Shown here piece by piece: positions 17,423-33,724 of a DNA stretch of 64,000 bases. Under the pieces are notes generated by a model that saw only the letters and a program-made list of their open reading frames with translations, was not told the origin of the DNA and searched no databases. The stretch's first letter is position 1, and every line of letters starts with the position of its first letter. Origin of the DNA: Ramlibacter sp. PS4R-6 (GTDB lineage: Bacteria; Pseudomonadota; Gammaproteobacteria; Burkholderiales; Burkholderiaceae_C); the NCBI RefSeq assembly GCF_037572775.1, contig NZ_JBBHKA010000001.1, positions 2,604,001-2,668,000 of the forward strand, in the 5' to 3' direction. The position numbers were made by a program, and so were the translations under genes.

Positions 17423-18583
17423 TTAGTGCTTCACGTCGAGCGAGATCTCGGTGAACGACGGCTCGTCCTGCAGGTCCTCCTCGGACGCGCCTTCCTCGGG
17501 CCGGTCGAGGTCCTTGGCGGCGAAGTCGTTCTGCAGGCGCCATTGCAGGTTGGTCGGCGAATCGGCGTAGGCGATGCCTTCCTTCTTGTCCACGATGCCG
17601 TCGATGATCAGCTTGGCGATGGCGGCCTCGAAGGTCTGCGAGCCTTCGGCCATGGACTTCTCCATCGCTTCCTTCACGCCGGAGAAGTCGCCCTTTTCGA
17701 TCAGCTCGGAAACGAGCTTGGTGTTCAGCATGACCTCCACCGCCGGCGCGCGGCCGCCGTGGATGGTGCGCAGCAGGCGCTGCGACACGACGGCCTTCAG
17801 CGCCGCGGCCAGGTCGCCCAGCATGGTCGGGCGCACTTCCACCGGGTAGAAGGACAGGATGCGGTTCAGCGCCTGGTAGCTGTTGTTGGCGTGCATGGTG
17901 GCCAGGCACAGGTGGCCCGACTGCGCATACGCGATGGCCGCGGACATGGTCTCGCGGTCGCGGATTTCGCCGACCAGGATCACATCGGGCGCCTGGCGCA
18001 GCGCGTTCTTCAGCGCGGTCTGCATCGATTGCGTGTCGCTGCCCACCTCACGCTGGTTCACCACCGACTTCTTGTTCTTGAACAGGAATTCGACGGGGTC
18101 CTCGATGGTGAGGATGTGGCCCGAGGCGCGCTCGTTGCGGAAATCCATCATGGCGGCGAGCGTGGTGCTCTTGCCGGCGCCGGTGGAGCCCACCATCAGC
18201 AGCAGGCCGCGCTTTTCCATGATCAGCTCGCCCAGGATCATGGGCACCGCCAGGCTTTCCAGCGGCGGGATGTCGGTGGTGATGTAGCGGATCACGGCCG
18301 CATACGTGCCGCGCTGGCGCATCGCCGAGAAGCGGAAGTTGCCGACGCCCTCGATGGCGTGGGCCATGTTCAGCTCGCCGGTGTCTTCCAGTTCCTCCAT
18401 GCGCTTGGCGGGGAGCACCTCGGCCAGCAGCGCCTTGGGCGCGTCGGGCGGCAGCAGCTGGTTGTTGATCGGCACGCACTGGCCGTTGATCTTGATCAGC
18501 GCAGGCGCATGCGCGGACAGGTAGACGTCCGACGCCTTCTTTTCGCCCATCAGGCGAAGGATCCGCTCCATCGTGCCGCTCAT
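17423..18583 (-). CDS. pilU: PilT/PilU-family type IV pilus motor ATPase
   Basis: The 386-residue ATPase has an N-terminal PAS-like domain, an Arg-finger region, Walker A GSTGAGKSTT (about 130-139), the Asp box TIEDPVEFLF, Walker B VILVGEIRDRETM and the His box SGHLCLATMHANNS. The extended acidic C-terminal tail (EEGASEEDLQDEPSF) fits PilU better than PilT. It would power twitching or DNA uptake by pilus retraction at the inner membrane. It lies between dapD and dapE with no other pilus gene in the window; its stop is adjacent to the dapE start, so it is cotranscribed with lysine-pathway genes. Confidence 0.85.
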   Translation of the reverse strand: MSGTMERILRLMGEKKASDVYLSAHAPALIKINGQCVPINNQLLPPDAPKALLAEVLPAKRMEELEDTGELNMAHAIEGVGNFRFSAMRQRGTYAAVIRYITTDIPPLESLAVPMILGELIMEKRGLLLMVGSTGAGKSTTLAAMMDFRNERASGHILTIEDPVEFLFKNKKSVVNQREVGSDTQSMQTALKNALRQAPDVILVGEIRDRETMSAAIAYAQSGHLCLATMHANNSYQALNRILSFYPVEVRPTMLGDLAAALKAVVSQRLLRTIHGGRAPAVEVMLNTKLVSELIEKGDFSGVKEAMEKSMAEGSQTFEAAIAKLIIDGIVDKKEGIAYADSPTNLQWRLQNDFAAKDLDRPEEGASEEDLQDEPSFTEISLDVKH

Positions 18584-18613
18584 GACTGCTCCTCAGTGCT
18601 GCCCCAACAGTGT

Positions 18614-19434
<821 letters not shown>

Positions 19435-19438
<4 letters not shown>

Positions 19439-20625
19439 GGGCGGTTCTGGACGAATTGGACGATGCGTTGCGCGGCTTCCACGCACTCGGCCGTGTCGGC
19501 GACGAGGGCCATGCGCACGCGGCCGGCGCCGGGGTTCGCGCCGCCCGTTTCGCGGGCGATGTAGCTGCCCGGCAGGACCGTCACATTGTATTGGGCGAAG
19601 AGTTCCCGGGCGAAATCCGTGTCGCTGCCCTCGACGCCTGCCCAGAGGTAGAAGCTGGCGTCGGGCAGCTTCACGTCGAGCACTTCGGACAGCATCGGCG
19701 TGACCCGGGCGAACTTCTCGCGGTACATGCGGCGGTTCTCGACAACGTGTTTCTCGTCGTCCCAGGCCGCGATGCTGGCGCGCTGGATCACCGGGCTCAT
19801 CGCGCTGCCGTGGTAGGTGCGGTACAGCAGGAATTTCTTGATGAAGGCGGAGTCGCCGCAGACGAAGCCGCTGCGCATGCCCGGCACGTTGCTGCGCTTG
19901 GACAGGCTGGTGAAGGCCACCAGCCGGCGGAAGTCGCTGCGCCCCAGCTTGTTCGCCGCCTGCAGCCCGCCCAGCGGCGGCTCGTCGCCGAAGTAGATCT
20001 CGCTGTAGCACTCGTCCGAGGCGATGACGAAGCCGTACTTGTCCGACAGCTCGAAGAGTTTCTTCCACTCGGGAAGCGGCATCACGGCGCCCGTGGGGTT
20101 GCCGGGCGAGCACACGTACAGCAGCTGCGTGCGGACCCAGACCTCGGGCGGCACCGCATCCCAGTCCACCGCGTAGTTGCGGGCCGGGTCGCACGGTGCG
20201 TAGTACGGCTGCGCCCCGCCCAGCAGCGCCCCGCCTTCGTAGATCTGGTAGAACGGGTTGGCGAACACCACGTACGGCTTGGCGTTCGCATCGAGCACGG
20301 TCTGCGCGAACGCGAAGAGCGCCTCGCGCGTGCCGTTCACCGGCAGGATCTGCGTGTTGGCGTCCACCGCCAGGCCGTAGCGCGTCATCAGCCAGCGCCG
20401 GATCGAATCGCGCAGGTGCGGCTCGCCGGCGGTGATGGGGTAGTAGGCCAGCCCGCCGTCCAGGCCCGCCACCAGGGCGTCCTTGATGAACTGCGGCGTC
20501 GGGTGCTTCGGCTCGCCGATGCCCAGGCTGATGGGCCGGTACTTCGAGGGGGGCGTGATGCCCGCGAGGAGGGTGCGCAGCCGCTCGAAGGGGTAGGGCT
20601 GCAGCTTGTCCAGCAGGGGATTCAT
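19435..20625 (-). CDS. dapC: Succinyldiaminopimelate transaminase
   Basis: The 396-residue class I/II PLP aminotransferase starts at ATG 20625, seven bases after a GATAAT -10-like box. Motifs include [50 protein letters not shown] and the PLP lysine in [16 protein letters not shown]; the C-terminal arginine is in GRVRMALV. It converts N-succinyl-2-amino-6-ketopimelate to N-succinyl-DAP. It heads dapC-dapD-pilU-dapE-prmB, giving three consecutive steps of the same pathway in one transcript. Confidence 0.93.
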
Positions 20626-20632
20626 GTCCCGG

Positions 20633-20638
20633 ATTATC
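20633..20638 (-). promoter_or_regulatory. -10-like hexamer directly before dapC
   Basis: On the minus strand GATAAT ends seven bases before the dapC ATG. Transcription would begin at or within a base or two of the start codon. No Shine-Dalgarno sequence and no strong -35 are visible. It is the clearest example of the leaderless-type arrangement in this window. Confidence 0.5.
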
Positions 20639-20765
20639 GGGCGGTATCGCCGGACGCTACTGGCGAGGGCGCACCGGGCTACGGATGCATGCCGTGGGGG
20701 TCGCGGCGGCGCGGGCTGCCCACACTCCGCGGCCACGAGCATGTGCTCGGGCCACCCGGATCTCC

Positions 20766-21188
20766 ATGAAGATCGCTCTTGCTTCCGCCAGTATCCTTGC
20801 CGCCGCCGCCCTCACGGGCTGCTACGTGGTGCCTGTGCAGCCCACGCCGGTTGCCGCACAGGTCACGCCCTTGCCGCCGCCCGTCGCCGCGACCTTCGCG
20901 GCGCGGCTGTACCCGTCCAACGACATGGCCGCGCCCTACGGCATGGTCGGCGCCATCGTCACCAACGACATGAACGGCCGCGGGCATTTCACGACGCAGA
21001 TCGGGCCGGAGAGCTTCAGCGGCGAGGCCACGCGCATGGCCGGCTCGCCCCGCGAGGGCATCGCGAACGGCGCGGGCAACATGGGCAGCTTCCTGAACTG
21101 CCGCTACACGATGAACTCGCCCACGCTGGGCACGGGCAACTGCCGCCTGTCCAACGGCGCCACGTTCACGATGCACGTGGGCAGCTAG
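20766..21188 (+). CDS. Small secreted lipoprotein of unknown function
   Basis: The 140-residue protein has a signal peptide with lipobox LTGC (Cys19) and a proline-rich linker (PVQPTPVAAQVTPLPPPV). A compact C-terminal domain follows (FAARLYPSNDMAAPYGMVGAIVTNDMNGRG...), with two cysteines (CRYTMNSPTLGTGNC) that probably form a disulfide. The fold is not recognised. Glycines and a terminal beta pattern suggest a small barrel or sandwich. It lies divergent from dapC across 140 bp and overlaps the convergent YiiX-like gene by four bases. Confidence 0.7.
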   Translation: MKIALASASILAAAALTGCYVVPVQPTPVAAQVTPLPPPVAATFAARLYPSNDMAAPYGMVGAIVTNDMNGRGHFTTQIGPESFSGEATRMAGSPREGIANGAGNMGSFLNCRYTMNSPTLGTGNCRLSNGATFTMHVGS

Positions 21189-21934
21189 GAAACGGCCAGC
21201 TGGAACTTCAGGTGCCCGACGTAACGTAGCGACTGGTGCGCGCGCACCGAGGGCACATCGCCCTCGCGCATGTGCAGCAGGTCGGCCGGGCTGAGCAAAC
21301 GCGGGTCTGCATCCGTCAGGGGCAGGCCCGCTTGCCTGTAGGCCTCCAGCACGAAGGCCGAGCAGAAGAAGCGGTCGTTGCGCAGCACGCCCAGGTGCAC
21401 GGCGCCCAGGCCTTGCAGGCAGGCATCCCGAAGCGGCGCAGGCATCAGCGGCACCTCGCACAGGCGGCGGTCCACCGTGAAAGGCGCTTGCAGCATCACG
21501 CCCATCAGGTCGTAGGGGCGGCCAATGGTCTGCCCCACGAATTCGCGCATGCGGTGGATGTGCGCGGCCTGGACGGCCGGGTGGCGGAAGGCGACCACCG
21601 TGGACTCCTCTTCCAGCAACGCGGCCACGCGCCGGCGCTGGATGCCGTGCGTCACGGCTTCGGCAACTTCGCCGTCGCCGACGTACAGCGAGGCGTGGCT
21701 GACGGGCGACAGCGTCACCAGCCGCACGCCGATGGAGCCGATGCCCGGCGCGGCCGACAGCACGATGTCGCCCGGCGCGAGGGCGTCGGCCGCGATCGCC
21801 ACGCCGCCGTTGCCGGGATTCAGGCCGAGGTCCTGCACGCGCAGCTGCGGTGCGCCGGGGTCGTCCCAGACACTGGTGGCGCAGCCCGCCAGGAGCCAAG
21901 CGGGAAGGGCGAGGAGGTGGCGTCGCGAGAGCAT
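21185..21934 (-). CDS. YiiX/YebB-like permuted NlpC/P60 lipoprotein
   Basis: The 249-residue lipoprotein has signal and lipobox LLAGC (Cys18). It carries the core of the permuted papain-like (NlpC/P60) fold: PGDIVLS (53-60), His80 in SHASLYVGDGEVAEA and Cys191 in RFFCSAFVLEAY, with about 110 residues between them and the His before the Cys as in the permuted order. Family members are thought to cleave peptide or acyl amide bonds in the envelope; the substrate here is unknown. The start is ATG 21934, and the gene diverges from alkB over 23 bp. Confidence 0.8.
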   Translation of the reverse strand: MLSRRHLLALPAWLLAGCATSVWDDPGAPQLRVQDLGLNPGNGGVAIAADALAPGDIVLSAAPGIGSIGVRLVTLSPVSHASLYVGDGEVAEAVTHGIQRRRVAALLEEESTVVAFRHPAVQAAHIHRMREFVGQTIGRPYDLMGVMLQAPFTVDRRLCEVPLMPAPLRDACLQGLGAVHLGVLRNDRFFCSAFVLEAYRQAGLPLTDADPRLLSPADLLHMREGDVPSVRAHQSLRYVGHLKFQLAVS

Positions 21935-21957
21935 CGCGGCGATTCTAGAATCGCGGC

Positions 21958-23010
21958 ATGGCGACCACTTTCCGGGTGTCGGACCTGCGCTTCCTCGCGG
22001 GGTTGCTGCTGCCCCTGGGGCTGCTGTTCAACATGCTCGTGCACCCGGACCGCGCCGGCATCGGCGCCTTCGTGATCTGGATCGCCGTGGCGCTGGTGGA
22101 CGGCTTCTGGCCCGGCGCGCACCGCTCGCCGCCGGCGGGTGGGTCGGTGGGTTTCCTGCGCTGGACCTTGCGGCTGTACGTCCCGGTGCAGGTGGCGTTG
22201 CTCGCGGTCGGCATCTGGGTGACGGCTCGGGCCGAGTGGGCCATCGTCGTCGGCGTGGCGTATGGCGCGGGCTTCCTCACCGGCGCGCAAGGCATCACCT
22301 TCGCGCACGAACTGGGCCACAGCCGCAACAAGGTGGACCGATTCCTGGGCTGGGTCCTCATGACGTGCGTGAACTACCCGCAGTTCATGGTGGAACACTA
22401 CCGGGGCCACCACGTGAAGGCGGCAACGCACGACGATCCCGCCAGCGCGCGCCTCGGCGAGAGCCTGTGGCGCTTCCTGCCGCGGACGGTCGTGGGGAGC
22501 ACGATCCACGCGTGGCAGCTGGAGGCGAAGCGGCTGGTGGAAATGAAACGCGGCTGGATCTCGAGCCCGCTGCTGTGGGCCACGGCGGTGAACGTCGCTT
22601 TCCTTGCCGGGATCGTCGCGCTCGCCGAGTGGAAGGTGCTTTTCTTCTGGCTGTTCCAGTCGGCGTTCGCGGTCTGGCTGTTGGAAACCGTGAACTACAT
22701 CGAGCACTACGGGCTGTCGCGCGCCCCGCGCGAGCCTTTCGGCGTCCAGCACGCATGGAATGCCGACCACGTGGTGTCGAACTCGCTGCTGGCCAACCTG
22801 CAGCGGCATTCGGACCATCACGTGAACGCGTGGAAGCCGGCGGCGCAGCTCGAGGCGCTGCCCGGCCCGCAACTGCCTACGGGGTATGCAGGATGCCTTT
22901 TGCTGGCGGCAGTACCGCCGCTCTGGTTCCGCGTGATGCATCCGCGTCTGACGGAGCCTCGGTGGCAGAGAAACGGGCCTGCGTTGGGCCGAGAAGGGGC
23001 TGGAGGCTAG
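21958..23010 (+). CDS. alkB: AlkB-type membrane alkane/fatty-acid hydroxylase
   Basis: The 350-residue integral membrane diiron oxygenase has the eight-histidine signature: HELGHS (117-122), EHYRGHH (146-152) and LQRHSDHH, plus the NYIEHYGL motif typical of alkane 1-monooxygenases. Four to six hydrophobic helices surround them. It would hydroxylate terminal carbons of medium-chain alkanes or related substrates using rubredoxin electrons; no rubredoxin gene is nearby. A TAGAAT -10-like box ends six bases before the ATG. The last 19 residues come from the inverted-repeat element at 22953-23220 and look unlike normal AlkB tails, so the native C-terminus has probably been replaced. Confidence 0.87.
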   Translation: MATTFRVSDLRFLAGLLLPLGLLFNMLVHPDRAGIGAFVIWIAVALVDGFWPGAHRSPPAGGSVGFLRWTLRLYVPVQVALLAVGIWVTARAEWAIVVGVAYGAGFLTGAQGITFAHELGHSRNKVDRFLGWVLMTCVNYPQFMVEHYRGHHVKAATHDDPASARLGESLWRFLPRTVVGSTIHAWQLEAKRLVEMKRGWISSPLLWATAVNVAFLAGIVALAEWKVLFFWLFQSAFAVWLLETVNYIEHYGLSRAPREPFGVQHAWNADHVVSNSLLANLQRHSDHHVNAWKPAAQLEALPGPQLPTGYAGCLLLAAVPPLWFRVMHPRLTEPRWQRNGPALGREGAGG

Positions 23011-23220
23011 GCGCGGAAACGGGTCAATACTTGATGTATTGACCCGTTTTCGGAACGACGCATACGGCCCCTTATCGGCCCAACCCTGCGGGCCATCCAC
23101 CAGAAACGCGTCATGCGTTGTTACGGCCTCCTGATGTACGCGAGTACACGGCGTCGGCCGCGCCTAGCCTGACGCGTTTCTGGTGGCGGCGCAGGCCCGT
23201 TTCTCTGCCACCGAGGCTCC
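22953..23220. repeat. 268-bp palindromic repeat element with 31-bp terminal inverted repeats
   Basis: The ends 22953-22983 and 23190-23220 are perfect 31-bp inverted repeats. Inside are further inverted pairs: 22984-23000 with 23067-23083 (one mismatch in 17), 23004-23016 with 23158-23170 (13 of 13), a 14-bp hairpin 23017-23030/23036-23049, and 23097-23113 with 23170-23186 (17 of 17). Some pairs cross each other, so it is a mosaic of palindromic modules and not one long stem. No ORF for a transposase is present and no target-site duplication is obvious. Each arm runs into the end of a convergent gene and supplies its stop codon. Confidence 0.8.
23017..23049. terminator. Bidirectional intrinsic terminator in the alkB/DUF72 gap
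   Basis: A 14-bp perfect stem (AAACGGGTCAATAC and its complement) with loop TTGAT is flanked by A-run and T-run on the two sides. It sits just after the alkB stop and also serves the opposite-strand DUF72 gene. It forms the centre-left module of the larger repeat element. Confidence 0.75.
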
Positions 23221-24051
23221 TTGCCACGGGACGCGCAGTCCCAGCATCTCCATGAGCTCCTGCGCGTTGTCCGGCGCGTGCAACTTGTCGGTGTTGTCGA
23301 AGTAGCAGTACACGTCGCGGCCCGAATCCGCCCAGCCCCGCATCAGCGTCGCGTAATGCGCGAGTTCCTCGTGCGTGTAGCGGCTCTGGTACAGCTCGGT
23401 CGCGCCGTGCAGGCGCATGTACGCGAAGTCGGCCGTCACGCCCTCGAACTTCGGCCAGGGGTTTGGCGTATCCGCCACCACGAAGGCCATGTTGTGCCGC
23501 TCGAGCAGGGCGATGAACTCCGGCGTCTCGAAACTCGCGTGCCGGACCTCCACCGCATGACGCAGCGGAAAGTCGTCGAGCGGCTCCAGGCAAACGCGGC
23601 CCTTCGGACGGTCGTCGTGCGCGCAAGCGATCCACATCGCCTCGCCGGTCGTGCGCGGCAGGATGGAGAAGAAGGCATCGAACAGCTCGGGGTCGAAACG
23701 CGTCATGGCGGGGAACTGCCACAGCAGCGGCCCGAGCTTGTCGCCGAGCTCGAAGAGGCCCGAGGCGAAGAAGTTCGCGAGCGCCGTCTCGATGTTGCGC
23801 AGCTTCAGCATGTGCGTGATGTAGCGGCTGCCCTTGATGGCGAAGACGAAGCCTTCGGGCGTCTGCTCCGCCCACTGCGCATAGCTGGTGGGCCACTGCA
23901 GCGAGTAGAACGAGCCGTTGAGCTCGATCGACTCGAAGACGCGCGACGCATAGTGCAACTCGCGGCTTTGCGCAAGCCCTTTCGGGTAGAAATTGCCGCG
24001 CCAGGGCGAGTAGCGCCAGCCCGAGACGCCAATCCGTATCTTCCCGGTCAT
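23164..24051 (-). CDS. DUF72 family protein (YecE-like)
   Basis: The 295-residue TIM-barrel-like protein starts IRIGVSGWRYSPWRGNFYPKGL, the DUF72 signature. It continues with ELNGSFYSLQ, FVFAIKGSRYITHMLKL, GPLLWQFPAM, EVRHASF and YMRLHGATELYQSRYT, all conserved in this family. A role in tRNA or nucleic-acid metabolism has been proposed for DUF72, but it is not established. Start ATG 24051 was chosen over an upstream extension because the signature begins immediately. The final 19 residues, including GASVAEKRAC, are encoded by the repeat element at 22953-23220. Confidence 0.88.
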   Translation of the reverse strand: MTGKIRIGVSGWRYSPWRGNFYPKGLAQSRELHYASRVFESIELNGSFYSLQWPTSYAQWAEQTPEGFVFAIKGSRYITHMLKLRNIETALANFFASGLFELGDKLGPLLWQFPAMTRFDPELFDAFFSILPRTTGEAMWIACAHDDRPKGRVCLEPLDDFPLRHAVEVRHASFETPEFIALLERHNMAFVVADTPNPWPKFEGVTADFAYMRLHGATELYQSRYTHEELAHYATLMRGWADSGRDVYCYFDNTDKLHAPDNAQELMEMLGLRVPWQGASVAEKRACAATRNASG

Positions 24052-24191
24052 GGGTGGAGTTTTCGCCGGGCGAAATCCGCCGGGTGATAGCCATTTCCGA
24101 ACGTTTCTGTAGGCGGAACCCGCCCGCCAGATGGCTATGATTGGCTGAGCCGGGCCGAGGGGGCCCGTTTGCATTCCAAGAAGCTGGGCCC

Positions 24192-31436
<7,245 letters not shown>

Positions 31437-31459
<23 letters not shown>

Positions 31460-31880
31460 GGCAGGCCTTGCAGGTGGCGGCCGTCGCGGCGTAGGCGGCC
31501 TTGAGTTGGTCGAGGTTGTGGGTCTTCGCCGCCGCGGCGAGGCGCGTGGCCTCCGCGATGAATCGCTCGTTCTGCTCCTTGAAGCGGGCCTGCTCCGTCC
31601 AGATCTCGGGCTTGGCGCCGCGCGAGCCGTGTTCGGTGCCTGGGCCGAAGCCCGCGCCCGGCAATTTCGCCAGCACGGCGACGATCTCGGCGTTCTCGGC
31701 GGCGGCGCGCGCGTCGTAGGGCACGCGGCCGTTCACCATGGCGCCGATGCGCGTGAAATGCTGGGACAGCACGAAGAGCGTGCCTTGCCGGTACTTCACG
31801 GCGTCTTCGGCCCGCGCGAACTGCGCCTGTGCGCACGATGCGGCCAGCCCCAGCAGCGCCGCGGCGAAATGCCGCCTCAT
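31437..31880 (-). CDS. Cytochrome c' / c556 family protein
   Basis: The 147-residue periplasmic protein has a signal peptide (MRRHFAAALLGLAASCAQAQ). Its single heme motif CKACH (137-141) is at the C-terminus, the hallmark of class II cytochromes c. Between lie four predicted helices, with the expected distal region (YRQGTLFVLSQHFTRIGAMV). Such proteins bind NO or carry electrons. The ATG overlaps the upstream binding-protein stop (ATGA) and the 3' end overlaps the cytochrome b561 gene, so all are translated together. Confidence 0.88.
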
Positions 31881-32722
31881 TCCCCCGTGTACTCCAGCAA
31901 TGCCAGGTACTCCTTGCGGTCGGCGCGCGCCCATTGCTTCACGCCGATGTCGGCCAGCAGCGGCCCGGAGGCCGAGTTCATCGCGAGCAGCGACTCCGTC
32001 AGGCGCGCGACGGTGTCTGCCGGCACCTTGGGCGCGGCGAGCACCGACCAGTTCACCACCGGCTGCGTCTCGGCGATCACGCGCCCGCCGGATTCCTTCC
32101 ACTTGCGTGCGATGGTCGGGTTGACCACGCCGGCTTCGGCGAGCCCCGTGGACACCTGGATCGCCACGCTGTCCTGGAAGCGCGTGTGCGACATGTAGGG
32201 CTCGCGGATGTTCAGGCGCCGGATCTCCGCGCGGGCCACGGCGGCCGTGGCCGAGTACGTGTCGGGCAGCAGCAGCTTGCGGCCCGAGAGCTGCTCCACG
32301 CTGCGGATCGTGGAGTCCTTCGGCACGATGAACGCGGCCTGGTAGGGCTCGGGCCGGCGCACCAGCGGCTGGTAGCCGTGGTCGCGCACGAGCTTGGCGA
32401 GGTGGTTCACCGACTTGCCGAACACCAGCAGCGGCTTCTGGTCGCCCAGGGCCTGCTGCACGAAGCGCGGGATGTCGATGATGGGGTCCACCAGCACCTG
32501 CTTGTTGTGGATCTGCGCGCCCAGGTACTCGGCCCAGCTGCGGTAGCGCATCGCAAGCATCGAGATGCTGAGGTCGGCCGTGACGGCCTCGTTCACCAGC
32601 ATGCGCCAGCGGTCCGCGCCCGAGGACTGCGCCCAGGCGAAGGGCAGGGCGGCGCAGGCGGCCGCGGCGGCCGAGCCGGCCAGGAGCGTGCGCCGCGTGA
32701 GGGGAAGTCGTATCGCTGTCAT
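31877..32722 (-). CDS. PhnD/AioX-like periplasmic substrate-binding protein (copy 1)
   Basis: The 281-residue protein has an RR-containing signal region (LTRRTLLAGSAAAAA) that suits Tat export. The mature part shows the PhnD-type type II binding-protein pattern: WRMLVNEAVTADLSISMLAMRYRSWAEYL, VFGKSVNHLAKLVRDHGYQPLVRR and a VVNPTIARKWKESGG hinge. It is clearly a paralogue of the gene at 33725, sharing AKLVRDHGYQPLVRR and ETQPVVNW. No permease or ATPase is nearby, so it is probably not part of an ABC importer. The ligand is unknown; PhnD-like proteins can bind phosphonate, phosphite or arsenite. Confidence 0.82.
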   Translation of the reverse strand: MTAIRLPLTRRTLLAGSAAAAACAALPFAWAQSSGADRWRMLVNEAVTADLSISMLAMRYRSWAEYLGAQIHNKQVLVDPIIDIPRFVQQALGDQKPLLVFGKSVNHLAKLVRDHGYQPLVRRPEPYQAAFIVPKDSTIRSVEQLSGRKLLLPDTYSATAAVARAEIRRLNIREPYMSHTRFQDSVAIQVSTGLAEAGVVNPTIARKWKESGGRVIAETQPVVNWSVLAAPKVPADTVARLTESLLAMNSASGPLLADIGVKQWARADRKEYLALLEYTGE

Positions 32723-33720
32723 GGGGCCTCCTTGGTGCGTTCGCGTTCCCACGCCTGGGCCTGCCGCCAGCTGGCGCGGAAGGCCTCGGCGCTCTCGAGC
32801 AGCCATCTCTTCTGGTCGGGCGAGAGCGGGACGGTGTTGCGGAATTCGTCGACGGGCATGCGGTCGTCGCGCACCGACTTGATCAGGCGGTCGATCTCGC
32901 CCGCCGCATGCGCGGGCGTGGAGAGCAGCACCAGTCGGCTCATCTTCTCGGGGTTGTTGGGCACGTGGCACTGGCTGCATTGGGACTCGCGCATCTGCAG
33001 CGCCAGGTCGCGGTACTGGCGATCCATCGCGTGGATGTACGGGTTGTCGGGGCGCAGCACGCCGTCGAAAAGCGTCACGGCGGGCTGGGTGCGGCCCTGC
33101 GCGTCGGTCCAGACCCACTGGCCGTCATGCTTGGCATGCTTGACCGGCGTGACCGCCTGCAGGCGCGGCGTGGGCGCGATGTCCGTGAACTGCGCGGCGC
33201 GCAGCAACTGCGTGTCCGGCGCGATCCACAGCGTGACCGCGTTGGCGTTCTCGTAGGTGGCCCACTTCGCTTCCTCGTGCCAGAACGGGTACGGGAACTG
33301 GCCCGGCGCCAGCCGGTTGCGGAAGGCGGCCTCGAGCCGCATGCGGTACAGGCGCTCCTCGGCGACCCATTCGAGCGTGTAGCGGCCGTTGAACATGAAC
33401 AGCGGCACGTACATGTTCGTCCACACGTCGGGCGCGAACTGCGTGAGGTGGGTGGTGCGCAGCGTCGCGCCGGGCGCCTTGCTCTCGCGGCCCCACAGCA
33501 GGATGGCCGGCAGTCGCGCGCGCAACGCCTGCGAGGCGAACAGCCCGCGCCGGCACGCGTCGTAGGCGGCGGTGTCGTTCGCCGGCGCCAACGGGCATTG
33601 CTTCGCGAGTTCGGCGGCGATCTCGCGTGCCGCCTGCTCGACGGGCTGGGGCACCGCTTGGGCCGCCGCCGTTGTGGAGACGGCCAGCGCCAGCGCGGCG
33701 GCCAGGAGGTTTCTTCGCAT
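32719..33720 (-). CDS. Secreted single-heme c-type cytochrome-like protein
   Basis: The 333-residue protein has a signal peptide cut near AAAQA. A large N-terminal domain has two cysteines (41 and 56) that may pair as a disulfide, and a tryptophan- and aromatic-rich centre (residues 78-210, including the HEEAKWATYENANAVTLWIAP region). The heme site CSQCH is at 248-252, with downstream methionines (M260, M288) as possible sixth ligands. I do not recognise the large N-terminal domain; it is not an ordinary class I cytochrome c. It sits between the two PhnD-like genes, overlapping the next by ATGA, so it probably works with them. Confidence 0.75.
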   Translation of the reverse strand: MRRNLLAAALALAVSTTAAAQAVPQPVEQAAREIAAELAKQCPLAPANDTAAYDACRRGLFASQALRARLPAILLWGRESKAPGATLRTTHLTQFAPDVWTNMYVPLFMFNGRYTLEWVAEERLYRMRLEAAFRNRLAPGQFPYPFWHEEAKWATYENANAVTLWIAPDTQLLRAAQFTDIAPTPRLQAVTPVKHAKHDGQWVWTDAQGRTQPAVTLFDGVLRPDNPYIHAMDRQYRDLALQMRESQCSQCHVPNNPEKMSRLVLLSTPAHAAGEIDRLIKSVRDDRMPVDEFRNTVPLSPDQKRWLLESAEAFRASWRQAQAWERERTKEAP

Positions 33721-33724
33721 CCGT

